From Blastomonas sp. (GTDB taxonomy: Bacteria; Pseudomonadota; Alphaproteobacteria; Sphingomonadales; Sphingomonadaceae): a DNA stretch of 64,000 nt. Below the pieces are notes generated by a model that was not told the origin of the DNA, searched no databases, and saw only the letters and a program-made list of their open reading frames with translations. The position numbers were made by a program, and so were the translations under genes. Location: assembly GCF_030373265.1 (NCBI RefSeq), contig NZ_JAUCZC010000004.1, positions 124,001-188,000 on the forward strand. The letters run 5' to 3'. This document shows positions 44,671 to 53,519 of the stretch, piece after piece (within the stretch, counting starts at the first letter, position 1; every line of letters begins with the position of its first letter).

Positions 44671-45030
44671 TCAATCTTCAGGCTTATCCTGCGGGGACTG
44701 CTGATTTTTCAGCCCCGCCGAATACGCGTTGGAAACCCGGATGATGTTCCTGAAGGCCACGAAAATCCCCAGAGCGAGGAACGTGATCAGGAGCCAGGGC
44801 GATGTGCCCAGCCAGCGATCAAACAGCCAGCCGAACAGCAAACCACCTGCAATTCCCCCAAGCAGATCGGCCAGCACTCGGTTGCCCAGTCGATAATTCG
44901 CATCGACTGCGCCCCCTTTGCCGCTCGCATCGGCCTGCTCCCGCTGCGTTATATCGCGCAGCCGATCACCAATGTGGTCGATCCGCGCGTCGCCGCCAGA
45001 AGGGTCTCGCCCGGGTTCGTTCTCCGCCAT
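44671..45030 (-). CDS. atpI: ATP synthase-associated protein AtpI/AtpZ-like
   Basis: A 119-residue protein with a hydrophilic N-terminus and two transmembrane helices (LADLLGGIAGGLLFGWLFDRWLG and LLITFLALGIFVAFRNIIRV). This AtpI/AtpZ plan is that of the first gene of F0 operons; members assist c-ring assembly or Mg2+/Ca2+ handling. The stop lies 17 nt before the preferred atpB start. Confidence 0.85.
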   Translation of the reverse strand: MAENEPGRDPSGGDARIDHIGDRLRDITQREQADASGKGGAVDANYRLGNRVLADLLGGIAGGLLFGWLFDRWLGTSPWLLITFLALGIFVAFRNIIRVSNAYSAGLKNQQSPQDKPED

Positions 45031-45175
45031 TCGCTTCGCTCCTTGTTATCGGGCCAGAGGCTGCAATATCCAAAAAGTCGCGCAAAAAGCGGCGAGCGGA
45101 CCCGCCAAGGCGCGGCCCGTTTAGAAAGGGCTGGTTCCCAAGTCAATGGTCATGCTGCGCTGCGCCATCGCCCGC

Positions 45176-45208
45176 AAAAAAGCCCGGATTTCAGACGGAA
45201 ATCCGGGC
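45176..45208 (-). terminator. Rho-independent terminator of the ydbH-ynbE-ydbL operon
   Basis: GCCCGGATTT (45182-45191) pairs perfectly with AAATCCGGGC (45199-45208) around a 7-nt loop, and the minus-strand product continues into six T residues (45181-45176). It lies 29 nt after the ydbL stop and separates this operon from the F0 operon read from the same strand. Confidence 0.9.
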
Positions 45209-45236
45209 CTTGTGATTTCTTGGTCCGCGACCGAAG

Positions 45237-45617
45237 TCACGGGCAGCGCGCGTCGCGCACCGGGGGGCTGGAATCGCGAGTCTTCCAGCTGCCATCGGGG
45301 GCCTGGTATTTTTCCCCCGGCTTAGTCCGCGATATCGTGTTGCAGCCGGCGGTGAACGCGAACTGCTCTACCGTCGAGCCTTCAGCCGAAGCGCGGTTGG
45401 TATAGACCTGCTTGCGCTTGAGGTTGATGTCGCTGACCAGCTTCTGCAGCTGACCATCGCCACCACCGACGATGCCCAGATAGCCATCGGGTTTTTCACC
45501 GATCGATCCGTTTTCACGCGCCGCCTCATAAGCAGGATCGCGCTGTGCCGTCGCGGGCACCGCCAGACCCAGCGCCACCAGCGCGGCTATGCCGAAATTG
45601 AAAACTGCCCTGTTCAT
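45237..45617 (-). CDS. ydbL: YdbL family (DUF1318) periplasmic protein
   Basis: A 126-residue protein with a signal peptide (FGIAALVALGLAVPATAQ). The mature domain has the DUF1318 pattern AYEAARENGSIGEKPDGYLGIV, LQKLVSDINLKRKQVYTNRA. A sphingomonad-type extension with two cysteines follows (AFTAGCNTISR, DARCP). In E. coli YdbL works with YnbE and YdbH in envelope lipid homeostasis. The ATG at 45617 overlaps the ynbE stop by 1 nt. Confidence 0.88.
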   Translation of the reverse strand: MNRAVFNFGIAALVALGLAVPATAQRDPAYEAARENGSIGEKPDGYLGIVGGGDGQLQKLVSDINLKRKQVYTNRASAEGSTVEQFAFTAGCNTISRTKPGEKYQAPDGSWKTRDSSPPVRDARCP

Positions 45618-45811
45618 CAGAAAATCTCCGCATTCTCGTCTATCACGGCCTTGGCTTTGCCATCGAGCCGGTAGACGACCTCTTGTTTGATGTTGATGTT
45701 GAGATTGATCACGATCGGCTTGTCGGGCGCCGACACCGTCACGCACCCCCCAAGAACCCCCGCCGCCGCCAGCGCTATCCAAAGGACCGCCGGTTTTCTC
45801 ATCATCGCCAT
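45617..45811 (-). CDS. ynbE: YnbE-like lipoprotein
   Basis: A 64-residue lipoprotein with signal peptide VLWIALAAAGVLGGC and a short mature part VSAPDKPIVINLNINIKQEVVYRLD, the YnbE signature. It is anchored to the outer membrane and in E. coli pairs with YdbH to form an intermembrane bridge. The ATG at 45811 has AGGGG 9-13 nt upstream. An ATG at 45829 overlapping the ydbH stop (ATGA) is also in frame and would add six residues. Confidence 0.88.
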   Translation of the reverse strand: MAMMRKPAVLWIALAAAGVLGGCVTVSAPDKPIVINLNINIKQEVVYRLDGKAKAVIDENAEIF

Positions 45812-45825
45812 CCTCGTTGTCCCCT

Positions 45826-48800
45826 TCATGGACGATCCTCGCTGTCTGGGGGCTGAATGCCCGGGTTTATCGGTGATGTCGTCCCCGCGCCGGTCCCATT
45901 CGGATTGTTGGCCTGTCCGGGCAACAGCCCGAGCAGCGCCGGATCGGTGACATATTGCGTATCATACAACGACCGCGCCGAGGTGATCAGCTGCAGGAAC
46001 GGCGCGCTGATCGTGACGTTGAACTGCAGCGGCAGTTTCTCGACCTGCCGGGTGAGCATATTGCGCGAAGCTCCTTCCCCCTGGCTGAGCCCATCGAAGC
46101 GGATCTTGGTAATCACCTCCCCCGCGAGATCGCCGTCCATCTCGATGATCAGATATTGATAACGCAACGATCGCAGCGCGTTGAAGGCGAAGTTTGCCAT
46201 GGTGCCAAGATCTTCATAGGTGAGCTCACCGACATAGGCGAGCGTGCCGCCATCCTCGATCACCTCGAGCCTGCCGCCACGCACATGGCCGCCGTCCTTG
46301 TCGAACACGATCGGTATCACGCCTGCAAAATGCCCGGTGGCGTTGATGTTCTCGAAATCGAATCCGGCGAGGAACTGCGCCGCATCGACCCGGTCGACGC
46401 GGAAGACCAGCCGCCGCGGCTCTTCGCTGACCAGATCGACCACGCCGGGATCGAGCAACAGGCGACCGCCCGCAAACGGCCACTCGCCACCTTCTACCTG
46501 CATATTGAAATTGGGCAGCAGCTGGTAGCGAATCGTCCCGTTGGCGACCGAAAAGCCCGGATTGACCTCGGCCAGCCGCACCACCTGCCCCGGGCCGGTC
46601 TGCATCCCCAGCAGGTCGCTGAACACGATATCGCCTGACAGGCCGCGCACCGGGCCGAAGGCGGCAGCGAAATCCAGCGAATCGGTGCGGAAGCGCCCTG
46701 TGCTTCCGGTCACGCCATCGGCGGTCCAGTCGATCCGCCCGGTGCCTGCCACACTGCCCCGCGTGTTGGCGATGATACCGAGCACGATGTTGCTGACCAT
46801 CTCGGGCTGCAGCTGATCGTCAAAGGTCAGCCGGTCGACGAACAGGTCGGCATGGCCGGTGACCGAGGACAGGTCGTGCGCAATGGCAACTCGGAGCACG
46901 TCGCGCGCGGTCTGCGGCTCGTCGAGCGTGCCGGTGACCGCGATCCGGTTGTCGGCGAGCGTCAGCCGCATGTCGGTGCTGACCAGGGGCTGGAAGCGCG
47001 CCGGGACCTGCCGGTCGCGCAGCAGCCACTCGTCGCCTGTCACAGCCAGAACCGAATCGGTAAAGCTCCAGCTACCGCTGCCGCGGGTCAGCAGCAGCGG
47101 CACCACGCCGATCGTCGCTTCGGCATCGGCAAAACGCCCTGTCAGCGTGCTGCCAAGATCGACGCTGAAATCCTTTGCCTTGATATGCGTGCCCGCCTCG
47201 GCCTCTCCGATCAGCAGGTCGACATCGGTGAGCCGCGCAGCCCCGGGATAATCCATCTGCATCGCGCCGACCGCCAGCCGCACCGGCGATGATCCCAGCC
47301 GCCCCTGCACCTGCGCCCCACCGCTCAGCCGCGCGGCCATTTGCAAACCCTTAGGCCCCTGGCGCACCATCGGCCGGCCGCGCACCGGGCATAATGTGAC
47401 GGCCTCGCGGTCGGCAGTCAGGCTGGCGAGTTGCAACCGCTCAAACCGCAAGGTCTGGCAGCCATCATACAGGACGAGCCCGGTCGCATTGCTCCACCGT
47501 CCCTGCAGCGGCAACGCCAGCCCGCGCACCGATCCGCCGGGAATGGGCCCCGAGAGCAGAGCCCGTCCGCTGAAGGAGGCAGCGCCTCTGCCGTTCCACA
47601 ACGCGGCAAGCTCGGGCAATGCCAGCGATGCGCCGCTGGCCGCATAGTCTTCCATGCTGATCCGCAGCGCATAGGCCCCCTGCCCGCGCGGGGTGATCCG
47701 CAATTGTGCGCGCGGCAGGCCTTCGCCGCCGGTGGCGATGTTGCCTGCGACCTGAAGATTATCCCCCTGCCGTTGCAGGCTCAGGCTGTTCCCGCCGATC
47801 AGTCGATCGCCGCTCGCGCCGGTCAGCGCCAGGCGGGGAATGGTCAGCGCCAGCATGTCGCCGCCACCACGCGCCTGCAGATCCATCATCAGATCGGACC
47901 CCGGCAGCGCGCGCCGAGCGGCGGCAGCCATCTTTGCCACCAGCGGGCCGATCGGCAGGCTGGCGCTCGCGGAGACGGCATCGTCGAGCCCGGCCAGCCG
48001 CGCGCGATCGACGGTCAGATTTTGGCCCTGGGTCCGCCCCTCGAACGACCAGCCCGGCGACGCGCCGCCGATCCGCAGCACCGCCTCGCCCTTCGCATCC
48101 ACCGTCGCAAAGCCGATCCCCGCTGCCGCCGGAGTGCGCAGTGCCAGATCGATATCGGCATCGATCTGCTGCGCCGTCGCGGCAAAATCGATCTTGCCGC
48201 CCAGCCCCGACGCGCCGAACCCGGATGCGCGAATCGCGCCCGCCGCCGGAACCAGCGATCCGGTCACGCGGTCGAGCGCGACATTGGCCCCTGCACGCAC
48301 CGCAACGGCCGAGCGAGCGATGGCGACGCCCCCGGCCTCGCACGCCAACGCATCGAACCGCACCGGCCCTTCGAACGCCGGGCGCTGGCCCTGGATGCTG
48401 ATCGCGCCATACAGGCTGGGCTTGGTGAGCGTGCAATCGGCATAGGCAAACCGATCACCAACAGCCGCCAGCGTTCCCTTGAAGCCGCCGCGCAGGTCGC
48501 CGCTGCCGTCAACCTTGATACCCACCGCGCCGTAAGGGCTGTCGATCTTGACCCGCGCATCGCGCAGCGTCAGGTCCAGTCGGGGCAGGCTGAACGGTTC
48601 GGTGCTGTCGGTGTAGAGGAACTTGTCGAGGCTGCCGAAGCTTAAGCGGTCGCCCTTCCACTGCCCGAACGCCCGCAGGCCCTCGACTGTGGCGCTGTCG
48701 ACCTTCAGGCCGAACAGGCCTCCGCTGATGTCGATCGTCATCCGTTCGATCGTCGCATCGGGCCGCTCGGGATCGCCGAGCACCAGATTGCGGACGACCT

Positions 48801-49035
48801 GCCGCCCGACGCCGATCGATTCGATCTCGTAGGTCGCTGCCACGCCTTGGCGTTCGAGCTCGGCACCAATCAGGTTTCTCGCGATGTCCTCGCGCTGGGT
48901 CCAGGCGATCAGCCCGATCAATCCCAAAAGCGCTATGCCATACAGTGCGATCTTCAGCGGCCATGCGGTGCCTCGCCACGCCCGCACCTTACGCTCAGGC
49001 GAGATCGCTTCAGCTTCGGTGTCCGCGTCGCTCAT
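45826..49035 (-). CDS. ydbH: YdbH-type AsmA-like intermembrane lipid transport protein
   Basis: A 1069-residue protein with one N-terminal inner-membrane helix (about 30-50, IALYGIALLGLIGLIAW) and a long periplasmic beta-rich body with AsmA/TamB-like repeats. C-terminal blocks are RGLSGDIVFSDLLGMQTGPG, AQFLAGFDFENINATGHFAGVIPIVFD and SLRYQYLIIEMDGDLAGEV. In E. coli YdbH, TamB and YhdP are partly redundant bridges that carry phospholipids to the outer membrane. It is the first gene of the three-gene operon. The ATG at 49035 is favoured over one at 49071. Confidence 0.9.
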   Translation of the reverse strand: MSDADTEAEAISPERKVRAWRGTAWPLKIALYGIALLGLIGLIAWTQREDIARNLIGAELERQGVAATYEIESIGVGRQVVRNLVLGDPERPDATIERMTIDISGGLFGLKVDSATVEGLRAFGQWKGDRLSFGSLDKFLYTDSTEPFSLPRLDLTLRDARVKIDSPYGAVGIKVDGSGDLRGGFKGTLAAVGDRFAYADCTLTKPSLYGAISIQGQRPAFEGPVRFDALACEAGGVAIARSAVAVRAGANVALDRVTGSLVPAAGAIRASGFGASGLGGKIDFAATAQQIDADIDLALRTPAAAGIGFATVDAKGEAVLRIGGASPGWSFEGRTQGQNLTVDRARLAGLDDAVSASASLPIGPLVAKMAAAARRALPGSDLMMDLQARGGGDMLALTIPRLALTGASGDRLIGGNSLSLQRQGDNLQVAGNIATGGEGLPRAQLRITPRGQGAYALRISMEDYAASGASLALPELAALWNGRGAASFSGRALLSGPIPGGSVRGLALPLQGRWSNATGLVLYDGCQTLRFERLQLASLTADREAVTLCPVRGRPMVRQGPKGLQMAARLSGGAQVQGRLGSSPVRLAVGAMQMDYPGAARLTDVDLLIGEAEAGTHIKAKDFSVDLGSTLTGRFADAEATIGVVPLLLTRGSGSWSFTDSVLAVTGDEWLLRDRQVPARFQPLVSTDMRLTLADNRIAVTGTLDEPQTARDVLRVAIAHDLSSVTGHADLFVDRLTFDDQLQPEMVSNIVLGIIANTRGSVAGTGRIDWTADGVTGSTGRFRTDSLDFAAAFGPVRGLSGDIVFSDLLGMQTGPGQVVRLAEVNPGFSVANGTIRYQLLPNFNMQVEGGEWPFAGGRLLLDPGVVDLVSEEPRRLVFRVDRVDAAQFLAGFDFENINATGHFAGVIPIVFDKDGGHVRGGRLEVIEDGGTLAYVGELTYEDLGTMANFAFNALRSLRYQYLIIEMDGDLAGEVITKIRFDGLSQGEGASRNMLTRQVEKLPLQFNVTISAPFLQLITSARSLYDTQYVTDPALLGLLPGQANNPNGTGAGTTSPINPGIQPPDSEDRP

Positions 49036-49151
49036 CCTGCCCTGAATGCGCTGCAATGCGCCCGGTTGCAACGCCGACCGCAGAAAGTGGCCCGAACAAT
49101 CACGGGGACAAAGCGTTTGCTCCGGTCAGGACGACGGATTAACCTCAAACC

Positions 49152-49889
49152 ATGCCCTCCACTTCGCCCGTGCTGCCGTTGCTGGCCGATGCCGAACTGC
49201 CCGATGCGGCCGCTGGCGGCCACCACGGCGCAGGCCACCGCTCGCGGCTTAGGCAGCGTTTGCTGAACGGTGACGGAACCGGGCTGCATGATCATGAAAT
49301 TGTTGAGTATCTGCTGGCGCTGGCGATCCCGCGCCGCGACACCAAGCAACTTGCCAAGCAGCTGATCGATCATTTCGGCGGCTTGGCGGGCGTGCTTAGC
49401 GCCGATGGCGATTCGCTGCGCGCGATATCGGGCATGGGCGAAACCAGCGCTGCGGCGCTCAAGATCGTACAGGTCGCCGCGTCCCGGCTGGTCAGCGAGC
49501 CGGTCCGCCGCCAGCCGATCCTGTCGAGCTGGCAGGCGCTGCTCGACTATCTGCGGCTCGACATGGCACACCTGACCCGCGAGCGGGTGCGGGTGCTGTA
49601 TTTGAACGCCAAGAACATGCTGATCAGCGACGACGCCATGTCCGAAGGGTCGGTCGATCAGGCGGCGATCTACACCCGCCAGGTGATCAAGCGCGCGCTC
49701 GACCTCGGCGCGACCTCGCTGATCCTCGTGCACAACCACCCCAGCGGCAATCCGCAACCCAGCAAGCAGGACATCCAGATCACCCGCGAGATCATCGAGG
49801 CGGGCAAGAGGCTGGGCATCGACGTTCACGATCATATCATCATCGGGCTGGACGGGCATTCGAGCATGCGGTCGATGGGGTTGATGTAG
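49152..49889 (+). CDS. radC: RadC family protein (JAMM metalloprotease fold)
   Basis: A 245-residue protein. The N-terminal helix-hairpin-helix reads YLLALAIPRRDTKQLAKQLIDHFGGLAGVL and AISGMGETSAAALKI; the C-terminal JAMM/MPN+ domain has LVHNHPSGNPQPSKQDIQIT (HxH...D zinc site) and DHIIIGLDG. Despite the name, a repair role for RadC is disputed. It is divergent from ydbH with 116 nt between and followed by a REP pair. Confidence 0.94.
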   Translation: MPSTSPVLPLLADAELPDAAAGGHHGAGHRSRLRQRLLNGDGTGLHDHEIVEYLLALAIPRRDTKQLAKQLIDHFGGLAGVLSADGDSLRAISGMGETSAAALKIVQVAASRLVSEPVRRQPILSSWQALLDYLRLDMAHLTRERVRVLYLNAKNMLISDDAMSEGSVDQAAIYTRQVIKRALDLGATSLILVHNHPSGNPQPSKQDIQITREIIEAGKRLGIDVHDHIIIGLDGHSSMRSMGLM

Positions 49890-49907
49890 ACCGGTCTCAA
49901 GAAACAC

Positions 49908-50062
49908 CCGGTCCCCTGCGAAGGCAGGGGCCCATCACCAAACCTCCGGACAATTCTATTGGGCAGTTTGGAGTGGTCCCGAACGATTCAGGCGCACTGC
50001 AGATGTCGGCTGCACGGGTTGGTCGGCATAGGAGATGGGCCCCTGCCTTCGCAGGGGACCGG
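49908..50062. repeat. 29-nt perfect inverted repeat pair (BIME-like)
   Basis: 49908-49936 is the exact reverse complement of 50034-50062. Each arm is itself palindromic (CCCCTGC-GAAG-GCAGGGG). The 97-nt interior holds no frame of note. The unit sits between radC and the YhiN gene; its core differs from the other palindromes in the window. Confidence 0.9.
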
Positions 50063-50123
50063 TTGAGGTACACACCCCATTCCAACTTGGCGTTTGCCTG
50101 CGCATCCGCCATAGACCCGCGCC

Positions 50124-51311
50124 ATGCCCTCCCCGTCCCCCACTCCCTTTGACGCGATCATCCTCGGCGCTGGCGCAGCGGGGCTGTTCTGCGCGGCGAT
50201 CGCCGGGCAGCGCGGAAAAAGGGTGCTGCTGATCGATCACGCCGATGCGCCCGGCAAGAAGATCCTGATCTCTGGCGGCGGCCGCTGCAATTTCACCAAC
50301 GTGAACACCCAGCCCGACCGTTATATTTCGGCCAACCCGCACTTCGCCAAGTCCGCGCTGGGCCGCTACAGCGCTCAGGATTTCATCGCATTGGTCGATG
50401 CGTATGGCATCGCGTGGCACGAAAAGACGCTGGGGCAATTGTTCTGCGATGGCTCGGCCAAGCAGATCGTCGCGATGCTGCTCGAGGAATGCGACAAGGG
50501 CGGCGTGCAGATCGCGCTGGGCCAGCCGATCGGCGCGGTGACCCATGCCGACGGAAGCTACAGCATCTCCTACGGCACGAAAACCGCGTCCGCCCCGGCG
50601 CTGGTGATCGCCACGGGTGGTCCTTCGATCCCCAAGATGGGTGCGACCGGCTTTGCCTATGATCTGGCGCGACAGTTCGGCCTCAAGGTTGTCGAACCCC
50701 GCCCCGCGCTCGTCCCGCTGACGCTGGGCGGCGAGGAGACCTTGTTCCGCTCGCTCTCGGGTGTCGCGACCGAAGTCATCGTGCGGGCGGGCAAGACCGC
50801 GTTTCGCGAGGCGGCCTTGTTCACCCACAAGGGGCTGTCGGGTCCCGCGATCCTGCAGATATCGAGCTATTGGCGGCACGGCGACCCGGTCGCGGTCGAT
50901 TTCCTGCCCGATACGCCCGCAGGCTGGCTGACCAGCGCCAAGCGCAGCCAGCCGCGCGCCACCTTGCGCAGCACGCTCGGCGGGCTGTTGCCCGACCGGC
51001 TGGCGGCGACGCTCGCCGAGCGGCTGGCGGGCGAAAAGCGCCTCGCCGACCAGAGCGACAAGATACTGGCGGAGGCCGAACGCCAACTCGGCGCATGGGA
51101 TTTCCACCCCAACGGCACCGAAGGCTATGCCAAGGCCGAGGTCACCGCAGGCGGCATCAGCACCGATGGCCTGTCATCGCAGACGATGGAAGCACGCAAG
51201 GTGCCGGGGCTCTACGCGATCGGCGAGGCCGTCGATGTCACCGGCTGGCTGGGCGGCTACAACTTCCAATGGGCGTGGGCCAGCGGCCATGCCGCAGGAC
51301 TGGCTATCTGA
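50124..51311 (+). CDS. YhiN/HI0933-like FAD-dependent oxidoreductase
   Basis: A 395-residue flavoprotein with the dinucleotide fold IILGAGAAGLFCAAIAGQRGKRV followed by the family hallmark KKILISGGGRCNFTN and, late, TAGGISTDGLSSQTMEA and LYAIGEAVDVTGWLGGYN(F)QWA. These are diagnostic for HI0933-like/BaiN proteins. The reaction is unknown (relatives reduce bile-acid-type enones). It is monocistronic; it starts 61 nt after the inverted-repeat unit. Confidence 0.92.
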   Translation: MPSPSPTPFDAIILGAGAAGLFCAAIAGQRGKRVLLIDHADAPGKKILISGGGRCNFTNVNTQPDRYISANPHFAKSALGRYSAQDFIALVDAYGIAWHEKTLGQLFCDGSAKQIVAMLLEECDKGGVQIALGQPIGAVTHADGSYSISYGTKTASAPALVIATGGPSIPKMGATGFAYDLARQFGLKVVEPRPALVPLTLGGEETLFRSLSGVATEVIVRAGKTAFREAALFTHKGLSGPAILQISSYWRHGDPVAVDFLPDTPAGWLTSAKRSQPRATLRSTLGGLLPDRLAATLAERLAGEKRLADQSDKILAEAERQLGAWDFHPNGTEGYAKAEVTAGGISTDGLSSQTMEARKVPGLYAIGEAVDVTGWLGGYNFQWAWASGHAAGLAI

Positions 51312-51330
51312 CGGCCAGCCACGCAGCCGC

Positions 51331-51717
51331 CTAGCGCGTGCGACAGCGCCCGGTATTGGTGTTTTCCACGGTACCGTCGTCGTCATAACGGATCTGCATG
51401 GTATAGCCGTCGGCTGCGATCGAGCGGATCGTCGCTTTGTACCATTTGCCATCGCTCCAGGCGCACGCAATGCGGCTGCCCGCCTGCCAGTCGAACGGAA
51501 CAACCGTGTCCGCCTGCCGGGTTTCCACGTCGCCATCATCGAACCGCACGGTGATGACCGACCCGCTGCGTGATTCGACCACGCCGGGATAGAACACGCT
51601 GCTGCCGCGCCATGGCGAAAGCACCCAATCGCCAACATCCTGCGCCATGGCCGCAGAAGACGATAGCCCTATTGCCAATGCAAGTGCGCCGCTGAAAATC
51701 GAAGTGCGTGATGTCAT
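51331..51717 (-). CDS. secreted Tudor/SH3-like domain protein
   Basis: A 128-residue protein with a signal peptide (FSGALALAIGLSSSAAMAQ). The mature part looks like two Tudor/agenet-type units: VGDWVLSPW...VFYPGVVESRSGSVITVRFDDGD and GSRIACAWSDGKWYKATIRSIAADGYTMQIRYDDDGT. The W/Y-xG/A-V/T...V-V-FDDG pattern is the Tudor hallmark. Such domains bind modified peptides in eukaryotes; a periplasmic copy must have another ligand. It ends with a Cys-containing tail (NTGRCRTR). The family call is by pattern only. Confidence 0.62.
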   Translation of the reverse strand: MTSRTSIFSGALALAIGLSSSAAMAQDVGDWVLSPWRGSSVFYPGVVESRSGSVITVRFDDGDVETRQADTVVPFDWQAGSRIACAWSDGKWYKATIRSIAADGYTMQIRYDDDGTVENTNTGRCRTR

Positions 51718-51882
51718 GATGCTATCCCCCCTCTTGAACACTGACCCAGCAGAAAGAACCTGACATTGCGAACAGCACCGGTCAAATAAATCTCGCAACA
51801 TCGCCGCCGGTGCCGCTTGCGTTGACCTGAATCAATGCGCGGACGCCGCCGAACGGCCAAGCGTCGTGCGAAGGAGCCGACC

Positions 51883-52428
51883 ATGGCAACCGCGCAGCGT
51901 GTTACCCGCTACAGTGCCGTCTCGATCACCCTGCACTGGCTGATGCTGGCGCTGATCGTCGGGGTGTTTGCAGCCATGGAACTGCGGGAATATTTTCCCA
52001 AGGGCACCCCAACGCGTGAAGGCTTCAAATCCTGGCATTACAGTCTCGGCCTGACGGTGTTCGCGCTGGTCTGGGTCCGGATCGCTGCGCGGGCGCTGAC
52101 CCGCGCACCTGCGCCGACGGGAGGCCCTGCCTGGCGAACGCTGCCGGCACGGGCGGTCCACATCGCACTGTATGCCCTGATGCTCGCCATGCCGCTCGCC
52201 GGCTGGGCCCTGCTGAACGCGGAGGGCAGCGCAGCCCTGTTTTACGGCATCGGCCTGCCTGCGCTGATCGGCGAGAATGCGGGCCTGGCATCGCAGATCA
52301 AATGGGCCCATCAATGGGGCGGCGACATCGCCTTCTGGCTGATCTGTGCCCATGCCGCTGCATCGCTGTTCCATCATTACTGGCTCAAGGACGGCCTGCT
52401 ATTCCGCATGATGCCCGCCCCGCGCTGA
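51883..52428 (+). CDS. cytochrome b561 (CybB-like)
   Basis: A 181-residue four-helix di-haem protein. RYSAVSITLHWLMLALIVGVF, KSWHYSLGLTVFALVWVRI, RAVHIALYALMLAMPLAGW and WGGDIAFWLICAHAAASLFHHYW supply histidines on each helix as in YodB/CybB. E. coli CybB is a superoxide:ubiquinone oxidoreductase. It acts in the inner membrane. The ATG at 51883 is preceded by GAAGGAG, a strong SD. Confidence 0.92.
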   Translation: MATAQRVTRYSAVSITLHWLMLALIVGVFAAMELREYFPKGTPTREGFKSWHYSLGLTVFALVWVRIAARALTRAPAPTGGPAWRTLPARAVHIALYALMLAMPLAGWALLNAEGSAALFYGIGLPALIGENAGLASQIKWAHQWGGDIAFWLICAHAAASLFHHYWLKDGLLFRMMPAPR

Positions 52429-52588
52429 TACCGCCCAGACCTCCTTACCGCTCCCCGCGATCAGAGCGGCCCTTCCATCCTCTCAAGCGCTCACCGACAA
52501 TTCGATCGGGTAGGCAAGGAACATAACGCGCAGTTAACGCGTTGTGATTCCTTTATAACCTTACCGATCCAATCGAGGTGACATCACG

Positions 52589-53371
52589 ATGCAGATGGCA
52601 GAGCCTTCCGTCCAATTCGATCGTGAAGCCTATGTCGACCTGCTCAAGCGGTCGATCACGAACTTCCACTATCTGGGTGACGATGCGTCTTTCGAACAGT
52701 TCCGGTGTGTGTCGCACTATGACCTGGACACCGGCGAATGGAAGATCGACCGCGCGGCCTTGCCCGCCACGCTCCTGCGCAAGGGTCAGCTCGATCTCAT
52801 CGAGCAAGCGGTCGTTTGGATCGAGGCCAATCAGGTCCCGGGAGACTATATCGAAGCCGGAGTCTGGCGTGGCGGTGTCATCATACTGCTGCGCGCCCTG
52901 CTTGGCGCCTATGCCATTCCCGAGCGCAAGGTGTTCGCCGCGGATTCGTTTGCTGGCATCCCGTTGAACGTGCGGGCCGTCAACGATCCGGTGGATCTAT
53001 GGACCGATCGCTGGGTGGCGGGCCTGGACGAGGTCAAGAAAAACATCGAACGCTTCGGCATGATGGACGACAGGATCCGGTTCGTCCCCGGGTTTTTCGC
53101 CGACACGCTGCACGCGCTGGGCAATGAGCGATTTTCGCTGATCCGGCTCGATTCCGATTCCTATGACTCGGTCGAGACCTCGCTGGAATATCTCTACCCG
53201 CTGCTGTCGGATGGCGGCGTGATGATCATCGACGATTGGCACCTTCCGGGCTGCCGGATGGCGGTCATGGATTATCGCGCGCATTTCGGCATTACCGATC
53301 CGATTTATGAACATGACGCCAATGCCTATTGGACCAAAAAGGGCTTGGCTCCGCTGCCGGGTCTGGGCTGA
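52589..53371 (+). CDS. TylF/MycF-type O-methyltransferase family protein
   Basis: A 260-residue SAM-dependent methyltransferase. GDYIEAGVWRGGVIILLRALLGAY is motif I of the TylF family, KVFAADSFAGIP follows, and SLIRLDSDSYDSVETSLEYLYPLLSDGGVMIIDDW carries the metal-binding acidic residues. The C-terminal YRAHFGITDPI segment fits the sugar-binding region. Macrocin O-methyltransferases act on antibiotic sugars, but no biosynthetic cluster is nearby, so it may methylate a glycan sugar. GAGGTGA lies 7 nt before the ATG. Confidence 0.87.
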   Translation: MQMAEPSVQFDREAYVDLLKRSITNFHYLGDDASFEQFRCVSHYDLDTGEWKIDRAALPATLLRKGQLDLIEQAVVWIEANQVPGDYIEAGVWRGGVIILLRALLGAYAIPERKVFAADSFAGIPLNVRAVNDPVDLWTDRWVAGLDEVKKNIERFGMMDDRIRFVPGFFADTLHALGNERFSLIRLDSDSYDSVETSLEYLYPLLSDGGVMIIDDWHLPGCRMAVMDYRAHFGITDPIYEHDANAYWTKKGLAPLPGLG

Positions 53372-53417
53372 ACCCATCTCCGGGGATCACCATTGGCCTG
53401 CGATTTCCGATTATCAT

Positions 53418-53431
53418 TGTGCAATTGCACA
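53418..53431. promoter_or_regulatory. 14-bp perfect palindrome upstream of the DEAD-box helicase
   Basis: TGTGCAATTGCACA is a perfect 14-bp palindrome about 105 nt before the helicase ATG. It could be a regulator binding site; no factor is identifiable. Confidence 0.35.
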
Positions 53432-53492
53432 CTTTCGGCTACGCGCAGCCGCTTGCAGCGACGCCCGTTTTTGTGTCGCGCGCGGTTTCGCC

Positions 53493-53519
53493 TGAAGATG
53501 CGAAGCCTTCGCATCTTCA
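53493..53519 (+). promoter_or_regulatory. leader hairpin just upstream of the DEAD-box helicase start
   Basis: TGAAGATGCGAA (53493-53504) pairs perfectly with TTCGCATCTTCA (53508-53519) around a GCC loop, ending 17 nt before the ATG. A 12-bp stem so near the start could regulate translation, for example by temperature or by the helicase itself. Confidence 0.6.

Noticed and set aside
52589-53371. Macrolide biosynthesis cluster suggested by the TylF-type gene
   Set aside because: No polyketide, sugar or resistance genes adjoin it; neighbours are a cytochrome and an RNA helicase.
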